A stretch of 64,000 nucleotides of DNA from Takakia lepidozioides (Eukaryota > Streptophyta > Takakiopsida > Takakiales > Takakiaceae). A program made the position numbers and the translations under genes. The notes beneath the pieces are model-generated. The model was not told the origin of the DNA. It saw only the letters and a list, made by a program, of their open reading frames with translations, and did no database searches. The first letter of the stretch is position 1; each line of letters starts with the position of its first letter. Shown in pieces: positions 1 through 12,580 of this stretch. The stretch is from positions 73,204,756-73,268,755 of the forward strand of contig CM060731.1 of NCBI GenBank assembly GCA_030704615.1. The letters run 5' to 3'.

Positions 1-751
1 GGGAGGATCAACGCATTGCGATGTGTGGGATTGTGCGAGGCGAGAGAGAGGCAATTAGGGTCGGGCTGGGGCTCTCCTGGTAGCAGCCTGTGTGTTTTTG
101 CGCAGCCTGGAGGTGTGCACAGTGCTGTGCACTAGTGGAATTCAGTTGTGGTGTGCACAGCTTGTGTTTGGGCGTGTGGCACTCCAGCGATATGGGGTCT
201 TGAGTGTAGGGTGGTGTGCCTGTTGCCTCTCCTTGCTCCTTGGAGTTTTCAGTTTCTGCTACCATCGTATGCCCCGTCGTTTGTCTCTGAAACTCTGTTG
301 GGATGCGGGTTGGCTCCAGCGATTGACCTCGAGTGTGTGTCCGTAACCCTAGCCTGCCGTGTTGTGTTGCAATGCCCTGGCGAATGACCATCTCATGTAG
401 ATTTTTCTGAAGGAGGGATGTCAGCACCAGAGGGAAACTGGAATGAATGAATTGGGGTTGGAACCCTGAGTTCACAGGCGGGCTTTTCCAGGTGGCATAT
501 TGTGGGAGTTTCATGCTTTTTTGGGGGGATCCTCCCTTCAAGGCTGGTGCTGCACAGTGCAGAGCAAGCGGATAGTCTTTCTGTGGGTAGCAGATTTGGG
601 CACATCTTTGTATGAGAGCTGGAAATAGGTGTCATCCCGTAGACCTAGGTTATGTTGCGACCATGGTCAATAGATCGTGTCAGAGGAACAGTTTGAATGG
701 ACTGTTCACTGAGCAACTGAGGGGGAGCTGGTCAGTGTAGGCTTCCCACTC
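1..751. other. Upstream region of the R3H-SUZ gene, no gene seen
   Basis: No convincing coding signal on either strand. The open frames here are short, low in conserved residues and unsupported by splice sites. The stretch most likely holds the promoter and 5' leader of the R3H-SUZ gene that begins at 752. Confidence 0.4.
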
Positions 752-3700
752 ATGGGTGCAAGGGTGCCGGAAGGTATGGCGTCTTTGGAGGATTTGAGAA
801 GCGGGGGCTCTGAGGATGAGATTGCCCCGGAGTCATGGGAGATGGCGGATTTGGAAGATAGTATCAAGAAATTGATGGCTTCCTCGTCCTTAGCATCAGC
901 GATGAGTGAAGAACGAAGTGGCCTTGAGAATGAAGTGATTAGCAGGGGTCTCGTATGCGGTGAGGCATCAGAAGCCGGGAAGAGTGTGGATCAAGTTGAT
1001 GGATTTCTGCGGGAGGCACTTCAAAACCCTCGGGACCGCCTAACCAGTAAGTTTCTCGGTCAGAAGTCGTCAGTTAGTGCATGCTAATGTCTTCGAAATA
1101 AATAATTGAATCCATCAAGTGCATGCTCATAAGTTAACAGTTGAGCATGAAAGGGACTGGACTATTACCTTCTGAAATCTACCAGGTTGATGATTGTTCG
1201 CTGACTCGAGAATGATCATGTTTTGTGAAGGACCTTCCGAAAATTCCAAGTGTTCTTGCAGCGGTCAAAGTATAGGGTTCAATCCAAAATAATGTCTCAA
1301 CCCGATCTATCTGACTGCTTAAAGGATGTTCCCTACCAAGAAACGCCTGTGAGTAGTCATTGAATCACTTCCGAGTTGACAGGTGTCGAAGTTTCGAAGA
1401 CAACTTTTGCCAACAATGAAGTCCAACACGAGTCGTCTCTCATCTGAAGCCAACAATGACAAGACTGCAGATTCAGCTGACTTTATCTGTGGCTTTACTC
1501 GGGGTTTTACAGCTAGCTCATATGCACTGTGGCCTTGAGGCTTTTAAGCAGACCCATTTAGAAGGGGTGCTGACATTGGACTCTAATGATTTTTGTGTCC
1601 ACTTCATTAAAGTAGAAGTTTATCTTCTCACCTAAGCTTGTCTTCAACAATCCCGTTGGACATTTATGACGGGGGCCATTATTTGTTGAGTCATGTCTGA
1701 GTGTACTACTTTTTTCAGTCAGTTTATGATATGATAAGCTGATCTGCAGCCCTAAGTAACTTTGCCTTTGGGAGTTCCCCTGCTATGGCAAATGAAAGTC
1801 TGAAATTCATGAATCCGGATCATTCATTTGCTCCAAGTCTGCCTGAGGTGAGTGCATAACAAACTCATCTCTGTGTTGGTTCTGCTAATGCCCTTATGAA
1901 AGTAGGTTATGTAAGCATGATCTATGGATTGTCTGTGTTGGCCTTGGGTGGCAGTTTTGAGACTGGAGCAGGAGGTGGAGAGGTTCATTCGCAACCCGAC
2001 TCAGCAGATTTTGGAGTTTCAACCCATGCCTTCATCATACTTGCGATTGGCTGCACACCGTGTTGCACAACATTACTTTCTGCAGTCCATGGTGATGGAT
2101 AGTGGGTCAACAGAGGGAAGCCGCATTGTGGCTCGGAAAACGGGTGACAGTCGGTACCCTACTGTGCGCCTTGTGGATATTCCTGTGGAGAGTCCTCAAG
2201 AAGATAAGGCAGTAGTTCTACCCCCAATGCCCACCAAGGTTGCCATCAAGCAGAGGCCTCAGAAAGGGGGTCGTGCTAATGGAGATGGGAGTGGAGTTGG
2301 TGGCTATGGTGCAAAGCTTAATCCAGCGAAGAGTGTGGAGGAGAGGAAGGAGGAGTATAATAAGGTGAGGTTTACAAGGGTTAAAACCTTTCAATAGTGA
2401 GCGGCTTGGTTTGTGGAGCAAATCAAGGATGGGAAAGTTGATGTGTAGGATGTGTTACAGGTCGGTCATGGACATGAGAGCCACTAGGCATGTGTTGTGT
2501 CCAACCAGCACCTTCTATTGATAATTTGTACACCATATTGAGAACGCTACAGGGCCCTTTCTGTCAATTTTCTTGTCATATTTTTGGTTTTTAGTTGATG
2601 TTGCATGTTAGTTGTCTTCTAGAACATGATAGCTCTACTGAAAGGGAGTTCCCTATCAACATATGTTTATGCTGTTGTTGAACTATTTCAACCAGGCCAG
2701 GGCGAGAATCTTCTGCAATGAGCTGGCCGGGAAGGGTGTTGAAGATGACTGTGAGTTGGAGGTTGGCCCCTCAGATGAGTTCTATGTGGTGGAGGTTGCA
2801 AGTGTGGATGAGAAGGCTAAAGCAGAGGAGCCAGTGGAGGATAGTCCACCTAAAGGGTTTGTGGAGTCACCCTCTAGAGGTGTCAGGATGTTTGTCACAA
2901 ATGCAGAAAAGGAGAAAGAACCGCTGGGCAGGGTGAAGGTGAGTAACATTGTCATTGGCAATGGTACTGGGCACAGTGTAGGCAACTATAATGGCAGCAG
3001 CCGGGTTGCCATTTTTCGTGACCGTGAGAAGGACCGTCGTGATCCAGATTATGATCGGAACACTCCCAGGTGTGTCAATCTTGTAGTATTGTAAGGATAT
3101 GTGGAACCGAGCTGTGAGATTTGTTCGCATTAGTAGAAGTTCCAGCCTGTGGCCTGGCAACTGTGGGTATTAGTGGTCCTTGCATGGTCATAATGATGGC
3201 TGTGGTGATATCACTGCAGTTTCTGACATGGGCATGGGCTACTTGCATGGGCATGTGAAGCTTTGGTGGTGAGAAGTACAGCAGGTTATGAAGCTGATCA
3301 CTTGTATATTGCTCAGTCAGTGGGAACACTGAGTGACAAGTATCTTTTGTTGCTTCACCTGTTAAAAGATCTCTCCCTCTTGAACTGGGTAATAGGATCC
3401 GAATCTCGCCAACAAAAATGTAGACATTCATCAGCCAAAGCATTGAGGTCTCACAAGTGTCTGGGTATCACGTGCCTTGTTTGTGTCTGAAAGTGTATTT
3501 TTTCTGCTTATGGAGCACATGGGGGTGGTGGCAGGTATGCACAGCGCTTTGATCCTGGCTTTGGAGTGAATGTGGCGCCATTTGGAGTGCAGGCCTTGTA
3601 TGCTCCGCTGGTGAACTACAATACGGAGTTCCCGCAGCTGGGTGGTCCCCCCAGGCCGCAGATGCACATGGAGCCCCCACCACCTCCTCCTATTCCGCAG

Positions 3701-4395
3701 CAGCACCTGCAGGCTCCCTGGGTACCCCCAGTGAATGCTCTTGGTTACCGGCCCCAAGATGGTACTCTCATGGGTCCGTTCAATCCGGCCCACATGGCTC
3801 CTATGGCAATGTACATGCATGCGCCACAGTTCCCCTACCCGGGACCTGCCATGGCATATATGCACCCCCATGACCGTTTCCAGCAATCTGTTTCTCAGGT
3901 ACAGTTGACTCGGCTGTCCATGCCTAATGTGACTAAGCTCAGACTCCCCTCGGATGCATTGAGTAAGTTGTGACTGACAAATATCAAAAGAGACTAATTC
4001 AATGTTTCCAGCATCTTTTTGTGCAAATTTCCTTAAGTACATATAATTCCTTTGATAGTGGCTTTGACTTTGGAGAGCCTGGTGTGGACTGCTGGAGTCT
4101 GTTTGCATGGAACTCTCTTTAGTGAAGACCTCAGATGGTCCTTCATGGTATTGACATGTGGTGGGTTGGGATTTTCAGCAGTGTTCCAGTGTACTGTCTT
4201 GCCTCAGAAGTTCAAATATCTGCACACATGTTATTATGCAGAGAGTGTGACTTCTGTGTTAAAGTTTAACCTTTTGGACTTTGATATCTCACCTAATCAT
4301 TGTGTTTCTGTTTCTTTCTCATCTGGTGTGTGAATCAGCAACCACATTCACAGCAGCAGCCTGACACAAGTCTCAACCAAGCCCGGCGTCGTTAG
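752..4395 (+). CDS. R3H-SUZ domain protein
   Basis: Five exons: 752-1046, 1955-2364, 2696-3069, 3535-3898 and 4339-4395, all GT-AG with matching phases (1, 0, 2, 0), giving 499 aa. The N-terminus is acidic and serine-rich. The splice between exons 1 and 2 creates 'RLTILRLEQEVERF', the start of a single-stranded nucleic-acid-binding R3H domain (about residues 96-160, with 'SYLRLAAHRVAQHY'). The SUZ motif is split by intron 3 ('EERKEEYNK' then 'ARARIF', about residues 225-245). The tail is rich in Pro, Met, Gln and His and ends 'LNQARRR'. Plant R3H-SUZ proteins are inferred to bind RNA; the target is unknown. The ATG at 752 is the first in frame with the R3H domain. The tiny last exon (18 codons plus stop) is the least certain part. 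The product is an intact single gene. Confidence 0.85.
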
Positions 4396-6794
4396 AACAC
4401 CGGGCGCGGCCTGCCCCTGCCGCCCTTTGTGCATCCCCTTATATTAAGACTACAGTGAGAGATTCGGGGTACGCATATTGCAGCTCACAGGATATTTTAA
4501 ATTATGAGTGGCTGGCAGGGAACAATGCAGGCAGACACTGAGGGGCGTAGTAACTAGTCATTTTAGATTGAGGGCAGCTTTTTGGCGAGTGATGGATGTC
4601 GGCTTGGGCAGAAGGGATCGAAGGAACAGAGGAACCCTCTGAGTGGAAACAGAGTTTGCGTACTTAGGGATTCGTATGGTTTCCACACCTTGCACCCTTC
4701 TAGCTTTGCCTTAGGCAGCTTTCTGTGCTGCTCCATCTTAGACTGGGATTCCCGCTCTCTTTCTTATCTCTGGGTGTTAGCAGTCATAAAAATGCCTGTG
4801 AACTTGCTGTAGCTCTCCCTCAGTGTTAGGGTTCGTGTTTGTAGATGAGCTGCATCTTGCAAGGAATGATGCAGATAGGATTTCTGGTGAAGGGTTGCGT
4901 CTGGGTGAGTGACCAACCTTGCGCTCATGAAATTTGGGAACTGAAGATCAAGCTTGACCGACCAAGGGTTCCAGCGAACAGGCCAATCTTCTTAGCATGT
5001 CGGGTGAGTAATTTTTGGATTCCTGAAGATGCCTTTATGCATGTAGTGTGCTATTGTTGCTTGTGCAGCTTAAGATATTATAGTTACTATTTGGGATGGC
5101 TCTCCCCTTATACTGCTCGTTTCATTAAGTCTCTTGAAGTAGCCTTTACCTCTTGGTGGCCCACGGCAATTCCTCGCTCAAGGTATCAATATATATATAT
5201 GGTCCTCGTAGTAAAGCTGGTGTATTTGCTAGGGAGACCTGAAGCATCCTCAAGTATGTTGTTGCTGTCCTCTCTGTGCTCGCTGTTGCTGTTCTGGATG
5301 GGTAAGTGTTGAAGTACTGTTGAGTTTGAAGTGATGTGCTAGGTATTTTAGAGTATGTTGGTAGTGTTAGGATTATTAAGACTGGTTGTGAGACTTTGGT
5401 GTTTGCAGACTATATTCCATGGTTTGACCTTGCATGTTCGAAGAAAGTCACCGACTGGTGGCTGGGAGGGTTCTGGCTTGCAGCACACCCGGTGTCTATG
5501 GTGGGATGCCCATCATTCCAGACTTTTTGAGTCTCGGAAGTTCTCTTCCAAGAGGCAGTTGCCAGTGGGCTCCTAGGTGAATCCCTGATCGTCTCAGGAA
5601 AGGGATTTGGGGGGATGGTGGGTTGCTAAAATCAGACATTGCTGGCCCTTGGGGAGAGGATACATGCCGATGGTCCAGATGAAATGTACTGATCTAGCAG
5701 AAGTGCTGCAGGGAGCCTTCCTTGTGGGCCAAAATGGTGGCTACAGGAGGATTGCGCCACTGGGTAAACAGAGTGCAAGAAGCTGTGTCAAGTAATTGAA
5801 GTTGCAACTTGTCTTGCTTAGTGTCATTTGTGTCACCCTAGAATTACTGGAACTTATGATAATTAAGAATCTGCTCGATAAGGGTCTTAGGGAGTTAGAT
5901 TTCGTGCTTTGTTTGAGATCAGTTTTGGCACTAAGCCATGTACTTCAAGTATTTGCCTCACTTACACTTTACCTATATTGTGATTAGAGTTTTCTTTTGC
6001 TTGCTCACTTCAGTACTTCTTACACCAATCAAACAGTGATGTAAAACTTGCTTGTATGGCGTTCTCCTTGTCTGGCTCAGATACTTGTCAAATTCTTTCT
6101 AGATACGTGCTGCGTGACTTGGAAAGATCATGAGAGTGACTCATTGTTGTCCGAACTTATTTGTGATTCTCCTTTATTTGAGTTACAGTGATTTTTGCCA
6201 GAGTCCTTGGATAGAAATGAGGGAACAGCATTTAGTCTTACCAAGTCTCCTAATACTGAGTAGGGCAGGAGGGGAGACTGCAATTCTTTCTGTTTGTCCA
6301 TAGTCCCTCCAACAAGTCATTGCAGTCGCAGTCATGGCAGCGGCAGCTTCTCTCTTTCAGAACAAGGTGCTTCTGAGTTCAGTCTGCAGCCTAAGACTAA
6401 GTCTAAGACTAAGACTTACCTCGGTAGCGTCTTGGGAAAGAAGCACCGGCAATTTGAATGCTGTCCATGGATGGCATGGATGGCATTGGATGCGAATGAT
6501 CGCGGTAGGGTTCCTAGCTCCTGGCAGGGGTCCGCAGAGCCGTTGGTTGAAAGAGATGGATGGCTCAGTGTTGAGATGCCAAAAAGGTAACGCGGGGCCA
6601 ACCGACTACGTACTGCTCACTACACACTGATTTAGGGCTTCACTGAATCAGAAGTCGACGCGTGGAAAAATAGTTCACTGGTTCAAGCAATCGTGACCGT
6701 TTGGGCGACCGGAGAACCCGGTCACCGTGCGCTCGTGGCGGCGCCTCCCGCGCGGACAAAGTCGCGAGGTCGGCGGCGACCGGCTGCGGCGGTC
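4396..6794. other. Intergenic: 3' flank of R3H gene, no gene recognised
   Basis: Several frames of 60-155 codons are open on the + strand but show no family signature and no consistent splice structure. There is a small simple repeat of 'agacta/agtcta' around 6388-6418. The early part should contain the 3' UTR of the R3H-SUZ gene. Confidence 0.4.
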
Positions 6795-6796
6795 GA

Positions 6797-6840
6797 GGGG
6801 GATGGGCATGGATGGGATGGGATGGGCATGGGATGGGTTA
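6797..6840 (+). repeat. GGGATGGGCATGGAT minisatellite in the leader of Alfin A
   Basis: Short repeats of 'gatgggcatg' and 'gatgggatg' lie upstream of the first exon. The same motif, expanded, is in the leader of Alfin B at about 36330-36390 (minus strand). It marks the outer edge of the duplicated segment and lies in the probable promoter or 5' UTR. Confidence 0.7.
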
Positions 6841-7262
6841 GTGTCGGGCTGGGCTTTGGGGCTGTGCACTCGTCTGCTCGCGTTCCCTCCTTCGCTGCTT
6901 CGCTGCGTCGTGCTCTCGCTAAACCCTGAAGCAGAGCCCTGCCAGGATCGGCCGTGGTCAATTTGTGGTGTGTGTATGCTGCAGGGGTAACTTCGATGCG
7001 TCTCACTAGTATCCGTGGAGTTTGTGGTCTGTGAAATCTGTGTTTCTGCGTTTAGGCTATTTCAAGATGCGAAGCCTGCCGGGGCTCTTCTTTTGCTGTA
7101 AAGTGCTTCTGCGTGTGTCTTCCTCGCGGCCTCGCAGCTCTCTTTCTGATAGTTTGTCGTCGAAAATCCGTAGGGCTCTTTATTAGGGTGTAGAGTTTGG
7201 ATACTCTGTGGCTCATTCATCACTCTCCTTCTTTCAAAGATAACCGAGCGTTTGTCTGCACA

Positions 7263-9582
7263 ATGGAGGGGGCATCCGTGTCCACTAATCCTCGTACGGT
7301 GGAGGAAGTCTTTAAGGATTTCAAAGGGCGTCGCTCTGGGATGCTCAAGGCTCTGACTACCGGTAGGGTTGATGTGCTACTTTCTATAACTCTGGAGTTC
7401 TTCTGACGTTGTAGAGAGCGGCATGACTTTAAGTTGCTCGCATGCTACGCGAAGTAAAAATATTCTCGTTTTTTTCAAGTTTAGTTCGTCTGCGCGCTAC
7501 AGACTTCTTCTAGGCGCCAGAAGTAACCTTATATGTGATAATCAGCTTATACGTCTTTTAATTTTGTCTACAGTGGTAGCGGTTTTCCCAAGTACGATTT
7601 CTACTAAGAAGTTGAAGAATCATAAGAAAAAGCTTGCGATAATCGTCTAAGGACCTCTACAGATCGCCGCCGGTGAGTACACTTCTAGGTAGTCAACATA
7701 TTGATTCCCTTTTGTGTGCACGCCTCACAATGTGCGTGGACCTTTTTTTTGAGTTTACAGCAACTTCTCTTGTTGGTTTTGCAGAGGTTGAAGAATTTTA
7801 CCGGCAGTGCGATCCAGGTTAGTTGCGTGTTCTCATATGCTTGTGTTACGGCAGGGTTGGAACGTTGAAGGGAACTAATAATGTGATGTTAGTTGCAGTG
7901 TTTTTAGCATCTGTAGTATTATGATGAGTTCTGGCTTATGATAGGCCTTCCATTGTTTTGCTTTGTTTTGTATGGTGTTGGTCAGATTTGTTTCAATTTA
8001 TTTTGATAGTTTCTCTCAAAGTAAGATGCACTCTTTTATTTCTGGACGTGCAGAGAAGGAAAATCTGTGTCTGTATGGATTTCCTGATGAAACATGGGAG
8101 GTAAATCTACCAGCCGAAGAGGTCCCTCCAGAGCTTCCTGAACCTGCTCTGGGAATTAACTTCGCCAGAGATGGCATGCAACGGAAGGACTGGTTGTCCT
8201 TAGTGGCTGTTCACAGCGATGCATGGCTTCTGGCGGTTTCATTCTATTATGGTGCCCGATTTGATAAGAATGAAAGGTCATACAATTTCCCATTTCTTTT
8301 CTTTGAGAACTCCACCAGAGTTTTTAGCCTGATTTTGGTATTTTTCTCTCTTGGAAGTTCATGGAGTAGTTGGCAGTTGCAGGAATGTTTACTGGCCCAA
8401 ATGTTGGTTGTGTTGTATTGATAGACTGGTGTTTTGTCTAATTAAAAATTAGTCATTCTTCCACCTTGATGTGATGGTACTTCATTTAATCTAAGATTGT
8501 GAAAACTTGTAGTCAGCCACTCTGTTTGTTTCATGTTGTGTTTGTTGATTGGAGTAAATACTGCTGCTTTTTGAATCTGGGTAATGGCGTGCCACCACTT
8601 GTATTTAAAGAGGTCTTTTTCAGATGTCAAGTTTCGTCTCATTCTCTATACTGATTTATTGTAAAGCTTAATGAAGCTTGCTGGAGTTTACATTTGATAG
8701 TCCTTGGTCTTCAGTGGGAGGTCACGGCTTCAAGCTTTCTATGGTTGCTCATGTATAATGCAACAGTATGACTCAGCAGTTGCTGTCTTGTAATTTGGTC
8801 ACTGTTTGATGATGGTGTTATTTGTGTTTGACATTTGGACAGGAAACGTCTCTTCAATATGATCAATGAACTTCCCACGGTTTTTGATGTAGTGACGGGC
8901 AAGAAGCCTGTGAAGGAGAAAACCAGTATCAATAATACTGGTAACAAAACTAAGGCTACAGGGAAAGTGGTAAGCGATTAGCTTTAGCCATTTGTAATTT
9001 GTGGTCACAATGCAATGGAAGAGCACATTTTAGTATGCTGTCTCCAATGGGAATCCACAAATATGCTAGTCTGGAATGCGCACACATGCCAACGTGCAAG
9101 GATGAGCTAATGATGAGTAACGCTTGGAGGAAGGGTAGTTGGTAGTTTGGATTGGTTGCAGTTCAAGCTTCACATGTAGATTTGTGAAAATGAATGTTGA
9201 TTTTTCAAGTATTAAGAAAGCTTTTCTGTGAAGTTGTGTCATATTTGGAGGAGTGTGGCTTGTTGAGTACACATTCTGGGGATGGTTATGTTTATAGTGG
9301 TATGATGTGCAGCAGCGGGGAGCTGAACAGACCAAGCCCTCCAAGCCTGGCCCCCCCGCCCCAAAGGAAGATGAGGAAACCCTTGAAGATGAGGAAGAGG
9401 AGCATGGTGATACTTTCTGTGGAAGTTGTGGAGGACCCTATACTGCCGATGAGTTTTGGATAGGCTGTGACATCTGTGAGAAATGGTTCCACGGCAAGTG
9501 TGTGAAGATTACACCAGCACGAGCTGAACACATTAAGCAGTACAAGTGTCCATCGTGCACAAACAAAAGGGCGCGTACGTAA
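7263..9582 (+). CDS. Alfin-like PHD-finger protein, copy A
   Basis: Exons 7263-7362, 7785-7817, 8054-8276, 8843-8969 and 9313-9582, giving 250 aa, the usual size of the plant Alfin1-like family. The N-terminal Alfin domain covers about residues 8-135 ('[20 protein letters not shown]', '[12 protein letters not shown]'). An acidic linker is followed by a C-terminal PHD finger (about 197-244) with the Cys4-His-Cys3 pattern in 'CGSCGG', '[13 protein letters not shown]' and 'YKCPSC'. In this family the PHD finger reads H3K4me2/3, so the product is expected to be a nuclear chromatin reader. Exon 2 is a 33-bp microexon. The exon 5 acceptor is a CAGCAG tandem site, so an isoform one Gln shorter is possible. 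Its paralogue is at 33617-35903, inverted, with about seven amino-acid differences. Confidence 0.93.
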
Positions 9583-9775
9583 TGGTTTGGGCTGCAGTCT
9601 TTTGTAGCTTTAGCCCTTCATAGAAAGCACCCTTTTGGCTAGGTGCAAGCGGTTGCAGGCCTGCACTGGGTTTCGACAAAAATTGTAGTCAATTGTTACT
9701 TGGCAATGGTGGGCAGGAATTCTCATCCATAGTTTAGGTTCAAGCCAGATCGATCGATTATTGAGCGCACTCTGC

Positions 9776-10123
9776 TGGAGACCTATTGTACTGGGGTTGC
9801 GGATCAATCTTCACTGTTCCACTGAGACTCCTCGCATGCATGGTTTTGCACATGTCAAAGAGTTATAGCCATCTGCTATGTGTTTTTGTTTCTATGCACT
9901 TGCATATTCCAGTGTGCCTTGCGGCAGCCTAGACACATTGTGCAATTATTCTATGCTGCCTTGTAATTCCCATGACAGTTCCTACACTAACTAAGGTGGC
10001 GAGAGCATGGGTCGGATAGGAAATTGCATCCCATCAATCAATCATTCAGGGGGGGTGCAAGGAGGGTGGCATTATTTGACAGGGGACAAAAGTTTTGAAC
10101 CCTATAGCACAGGATTATTATAA
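9776..10123. other. Flank of Alfin A, no gene seen
   Basis: Past the end of the inverted-repeat arm there is no coding or structural signal that I can support. A few short purine- or pyrimidine-rich stretches occur. Confidence 0.35.
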
Positions 10124-10350
10124 CGATTCAGAAAATAACCCTTTCTCTTTTTAAAAAAAAACCCTGGAATTTTAGGGGAAAAACGTGTTAAAATCTATTA
10201 TACCCTACCTAGCGGGTATCGATTCAGAAAATAACCAAAAAACCAAAGGGCCTCTCCCCCTTCCACCAAAAAAAAAACAAAACCCTGGAATTTTTGGGGG
10301 AAAAACTTGTGTTAAAATGTTAAAATCTATTATACCCTACCTAGAGGGTA
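10124..10350 (+). repeat. Direct tandem duplication, ~96-bp period
   Basis: Two adjacent units each begin 'cgattcagaaaataacc' (10124 and 10220), pass through an A-rich block and 'aaaccctggaattt', and end 'aaatctattataccctacct'. The second unit is longer because of an insertion after the first 17 bases. The function is unknown. Confidence 0.75.
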
Positions 10351-10649
10351 ACAGAGGGACCCACTACTGGGTTACCCTGTGGAAAGCGTGGGCTACGTGG
10401 GACCGTTATCCCTGCCTGTCTGCTTTATTGGCTCCTCCCTAAAAGGGAGAGACCACGCATTGGCGCCAAAAATGAGTAAGATCCTGATATACCTCCACTA
10501 GATAATACCTACATGAAGCACATAATCCTCCCCCACTTAAATATTTGCTTGAATGTACCTTGATTGGATAAGACCGATAAGTGAATCTTACATATGTAAG
10601 CTATTCATAAATGAAGACCCATAACAAGGAGCACACACAAGAGGTCCTT

Positions 10650-11515
10650 TTGGGTTGATGGTCATGACTCATGAAAAGGGTCAAGGACAATGTGGTGAGG
10701 GCACCTTCTTCATATGTATGCCAAATGTGGGAGCATTGAGGATGCAAAGTGAGTGTTCAACGCTATGGCTGAACGAGATGTGTGTCATGGAACGCGATGC
10801 TTGCAAAGGATGCACCAGCAGGGTCGCGGGATGGAGGCTTTGGAGACCTATGAGCAAATGATGGGGGAAGGCCGACCACATAACCTTTGTGTGCGTATGC
10901 AGTGCGTGTGCGAGCCTGGTAGCCCTGGTAAAGGGCAAAGAGATCCATGGTTGCATCGTCAAATCTACAATTGTATCAGATGTCATCCTGAACATTGCTC
11001 TGGTGGACATGTATGCCAAATGTGGAAGCATTGAGGATGCGAAAGGAGTGTTCAACACTATGGCTGAACGAGTGCAATGCGATGCTTGCAAGATATGCAC
11101 AGCAGGGTCGCGGGATGGAGGTTTTGGAGACCTATGAGCAAATGACGGGGGAAGGGGTGAAGCCCGACCACATCACGTTTGTTTGCGTTTGCAGTGCGTG
11201 TGCAAGCCTGACAGCCGTGGAAAAAGGCAAAGAGGTGCATGGTTGCATCACCAAAGCTGGAATTGTACTAGATGTGATTCTGAACAATACCCTCGTGGAC
11301 ATGTATGCGAAAGGTGGGAGCATTGACGATGCGGAGGGATTGTTCAACACTATGGCTGAACAAGAAGTGGTATCATGGAACGCGATGCTTGCAGGATGTG
11401 CACAACAGGGGCACGAGATGGAGGCTTTGGAGACCTATGAGCAAATGATAGGGGAAGGCCGACCACATCACGTTTGTGTGCATTTGTAGTGCGCGTGTGC
11501 AAGCCTGGCATACCA
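10650..11515 (+). pseudogene. Decayed PPR (PLS-type) gene fragment
   Basis: Three consecutive PPR triplets can be read only by moving between frames. Seen are 'LVDMYAKCGSIEDAKGVFN' and 'LVDMYAKGGSIDDAEGLFN', 'VSWNAMLAGCAQQGHEMEA' and 'CVCSACASLTAVEKGKEVHG'. At least four frameshifts separate them, and there is no start, no organellar targeting peptide and no E/DYW end. The spacing of MYAKC-type motifs (about 300 bp) matches the intact PPR gene at 43908-47132, to which it is related but not identical. This is a dead internal fragment of a member of the expanded PPR family. Confidence 0.8.
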
Positions 11516-12385
11516 GTCTTTTCCTGGAAGGTAAGTTTCTATTTGAGGGCTTGAAATGTCAAAAACCTACAGATGTTGACCGCTCGACTAGGTACTTCGG
11601 TCATTAAATGAAGGACAAGAGCTGAAAAATTGGGAGTACATATTTTTCCATCAAGTAACCCAACTCAAGAGGCAATGCAACACACCTCCACTAAAAGCAA
11701 TTGGGGTGTGAGAAGCAACGAGTGGTGATTGCCTCCTGAATCCACGCAAATGCTGCAAATAAATATCCCAGAGGTAGGAGGCATCCATGGTACTTAGGAA
11801 AATGACACTCCAATACGTAAGAGATTTTGCTAAAAGTATCTGAGTTCCCCATGCACATGACCATCTGATATATTGAAAGGCTGAAGTCATTTTTGTTGTA
11901 CTAATTTGAGAAGCAACTCCGGAGTGAGGAATATCAACAACATTTAGTGGAAGCTCCATGTCCACCGAGAAATCAATGACACTCATCCGTTGTCTCTTTT
12001 CACCAGCTCGCTGTAAATAAGGGCAATTGAATCAATTGAGCAAGATGGACTGGTTCTGGAAAGTGGAAATCTTTCGATTCAAAGTGTCATGAGTGGTGGC
12101 AGGTGCTAAGGTCATTGAAGCAGCTTTGGCCATGGCGAGCTGGTAGTAGCACTGGGGAAGGGACTGGGTTTCTGCAAGCGGCCACTGCAGCCAGCCGTGG
12201 CACAGGCAGAATGCCCCACTAGTCCATTTGAAACTCTTTTCAATGCCCCTTCTAGCAATAGGTTGACCCTTGTACCCCTCTCACTTTTGTGTTGTCTGTC
12301 GCTCACGGTGGATTAAACTTTTTATTCTAACTTGACATCTTGAGCCTTTTTACCTTCACTATGGTTCAAATGTGTTGTTTCTCTT
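11516..12385. other. Unassigned interval
   Basis: A 111-codon frame is open on the minus strand (11651-11986), but I recognise no motif in it. Nothing else is supported. Confidence 0.3.
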
Positions 12386-12580
12386 TTCCATCCATTGAGG
12401 GAATTGTTCTTGTACCTCTATTTACAAACTTTGAAAATCTTGAGGCTGAGCCAAAAGCCCAGGCCCTTTTGGGGTATAGTTATTGGGCAAATCACGCACA
12501 ACATATTGGTGTTTGTGTGAAGGGATTTCTAGAGGATATCTGGAAAACTTGGATCAATTATATGTTTCAAGGTAAGTCAT
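12386..12580 (+). mobile_element. LINE 3' coding scrap
   Basis: The frame reading 'LEAEPKAQALLGYSYWANH' and 'GVCVKGFLEDIWKTW' is clearly homologous to the end of the LINE fragment at 25875-26780 ('LEAEPKAQAILRPSFWANH', 'CVKGFLEDIWKTR'). Only about 65 codons are left, with no reverse transcriptase core, so this is a short relic. Confidence 0.7.

Larger units (their letters stand above)
6795..9775 (+). repeat. Left arm of a ~3-kb inverted duplication (Alfin gene A)
   Basis: From the GGGCATGGAT-rich leader through the 3' UTR (ending near the run 'attctcatccatagttta'), this segment matches 33445-36390 in reverse complement. Exon lengths are the same (100, 33, 223, 127 and 270 bp), while introns differ in length (422/236/566/343 here; 469/277/431/357 in the other arm). 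Leader, coding and 3' UTR sequence are all recognisable, so this is a genomic duplication, not a retrocopy. Confidence 0.85.

Noticed and set aside
8-541. Minus-strand 177-codon frame at the left edge
   Set aside because: No recognisable motif, no splice context, low-complexity composition; likely chance.
1795-1851. Possible extra exon of the R3H gene (ATG...GAG followed by gtgagt)
   Set aside because: A donor follows, but skipping it gives the conserved 'RLTILRLEQ' junction in phase; including it does not.
3431-4108. Minus-strand 225-codon frame
   Set aside because: It lies antisense to the proline/methionine-rich exon of the R3H-SUZ gene; the + strand reading is supported by splice sites and homology.
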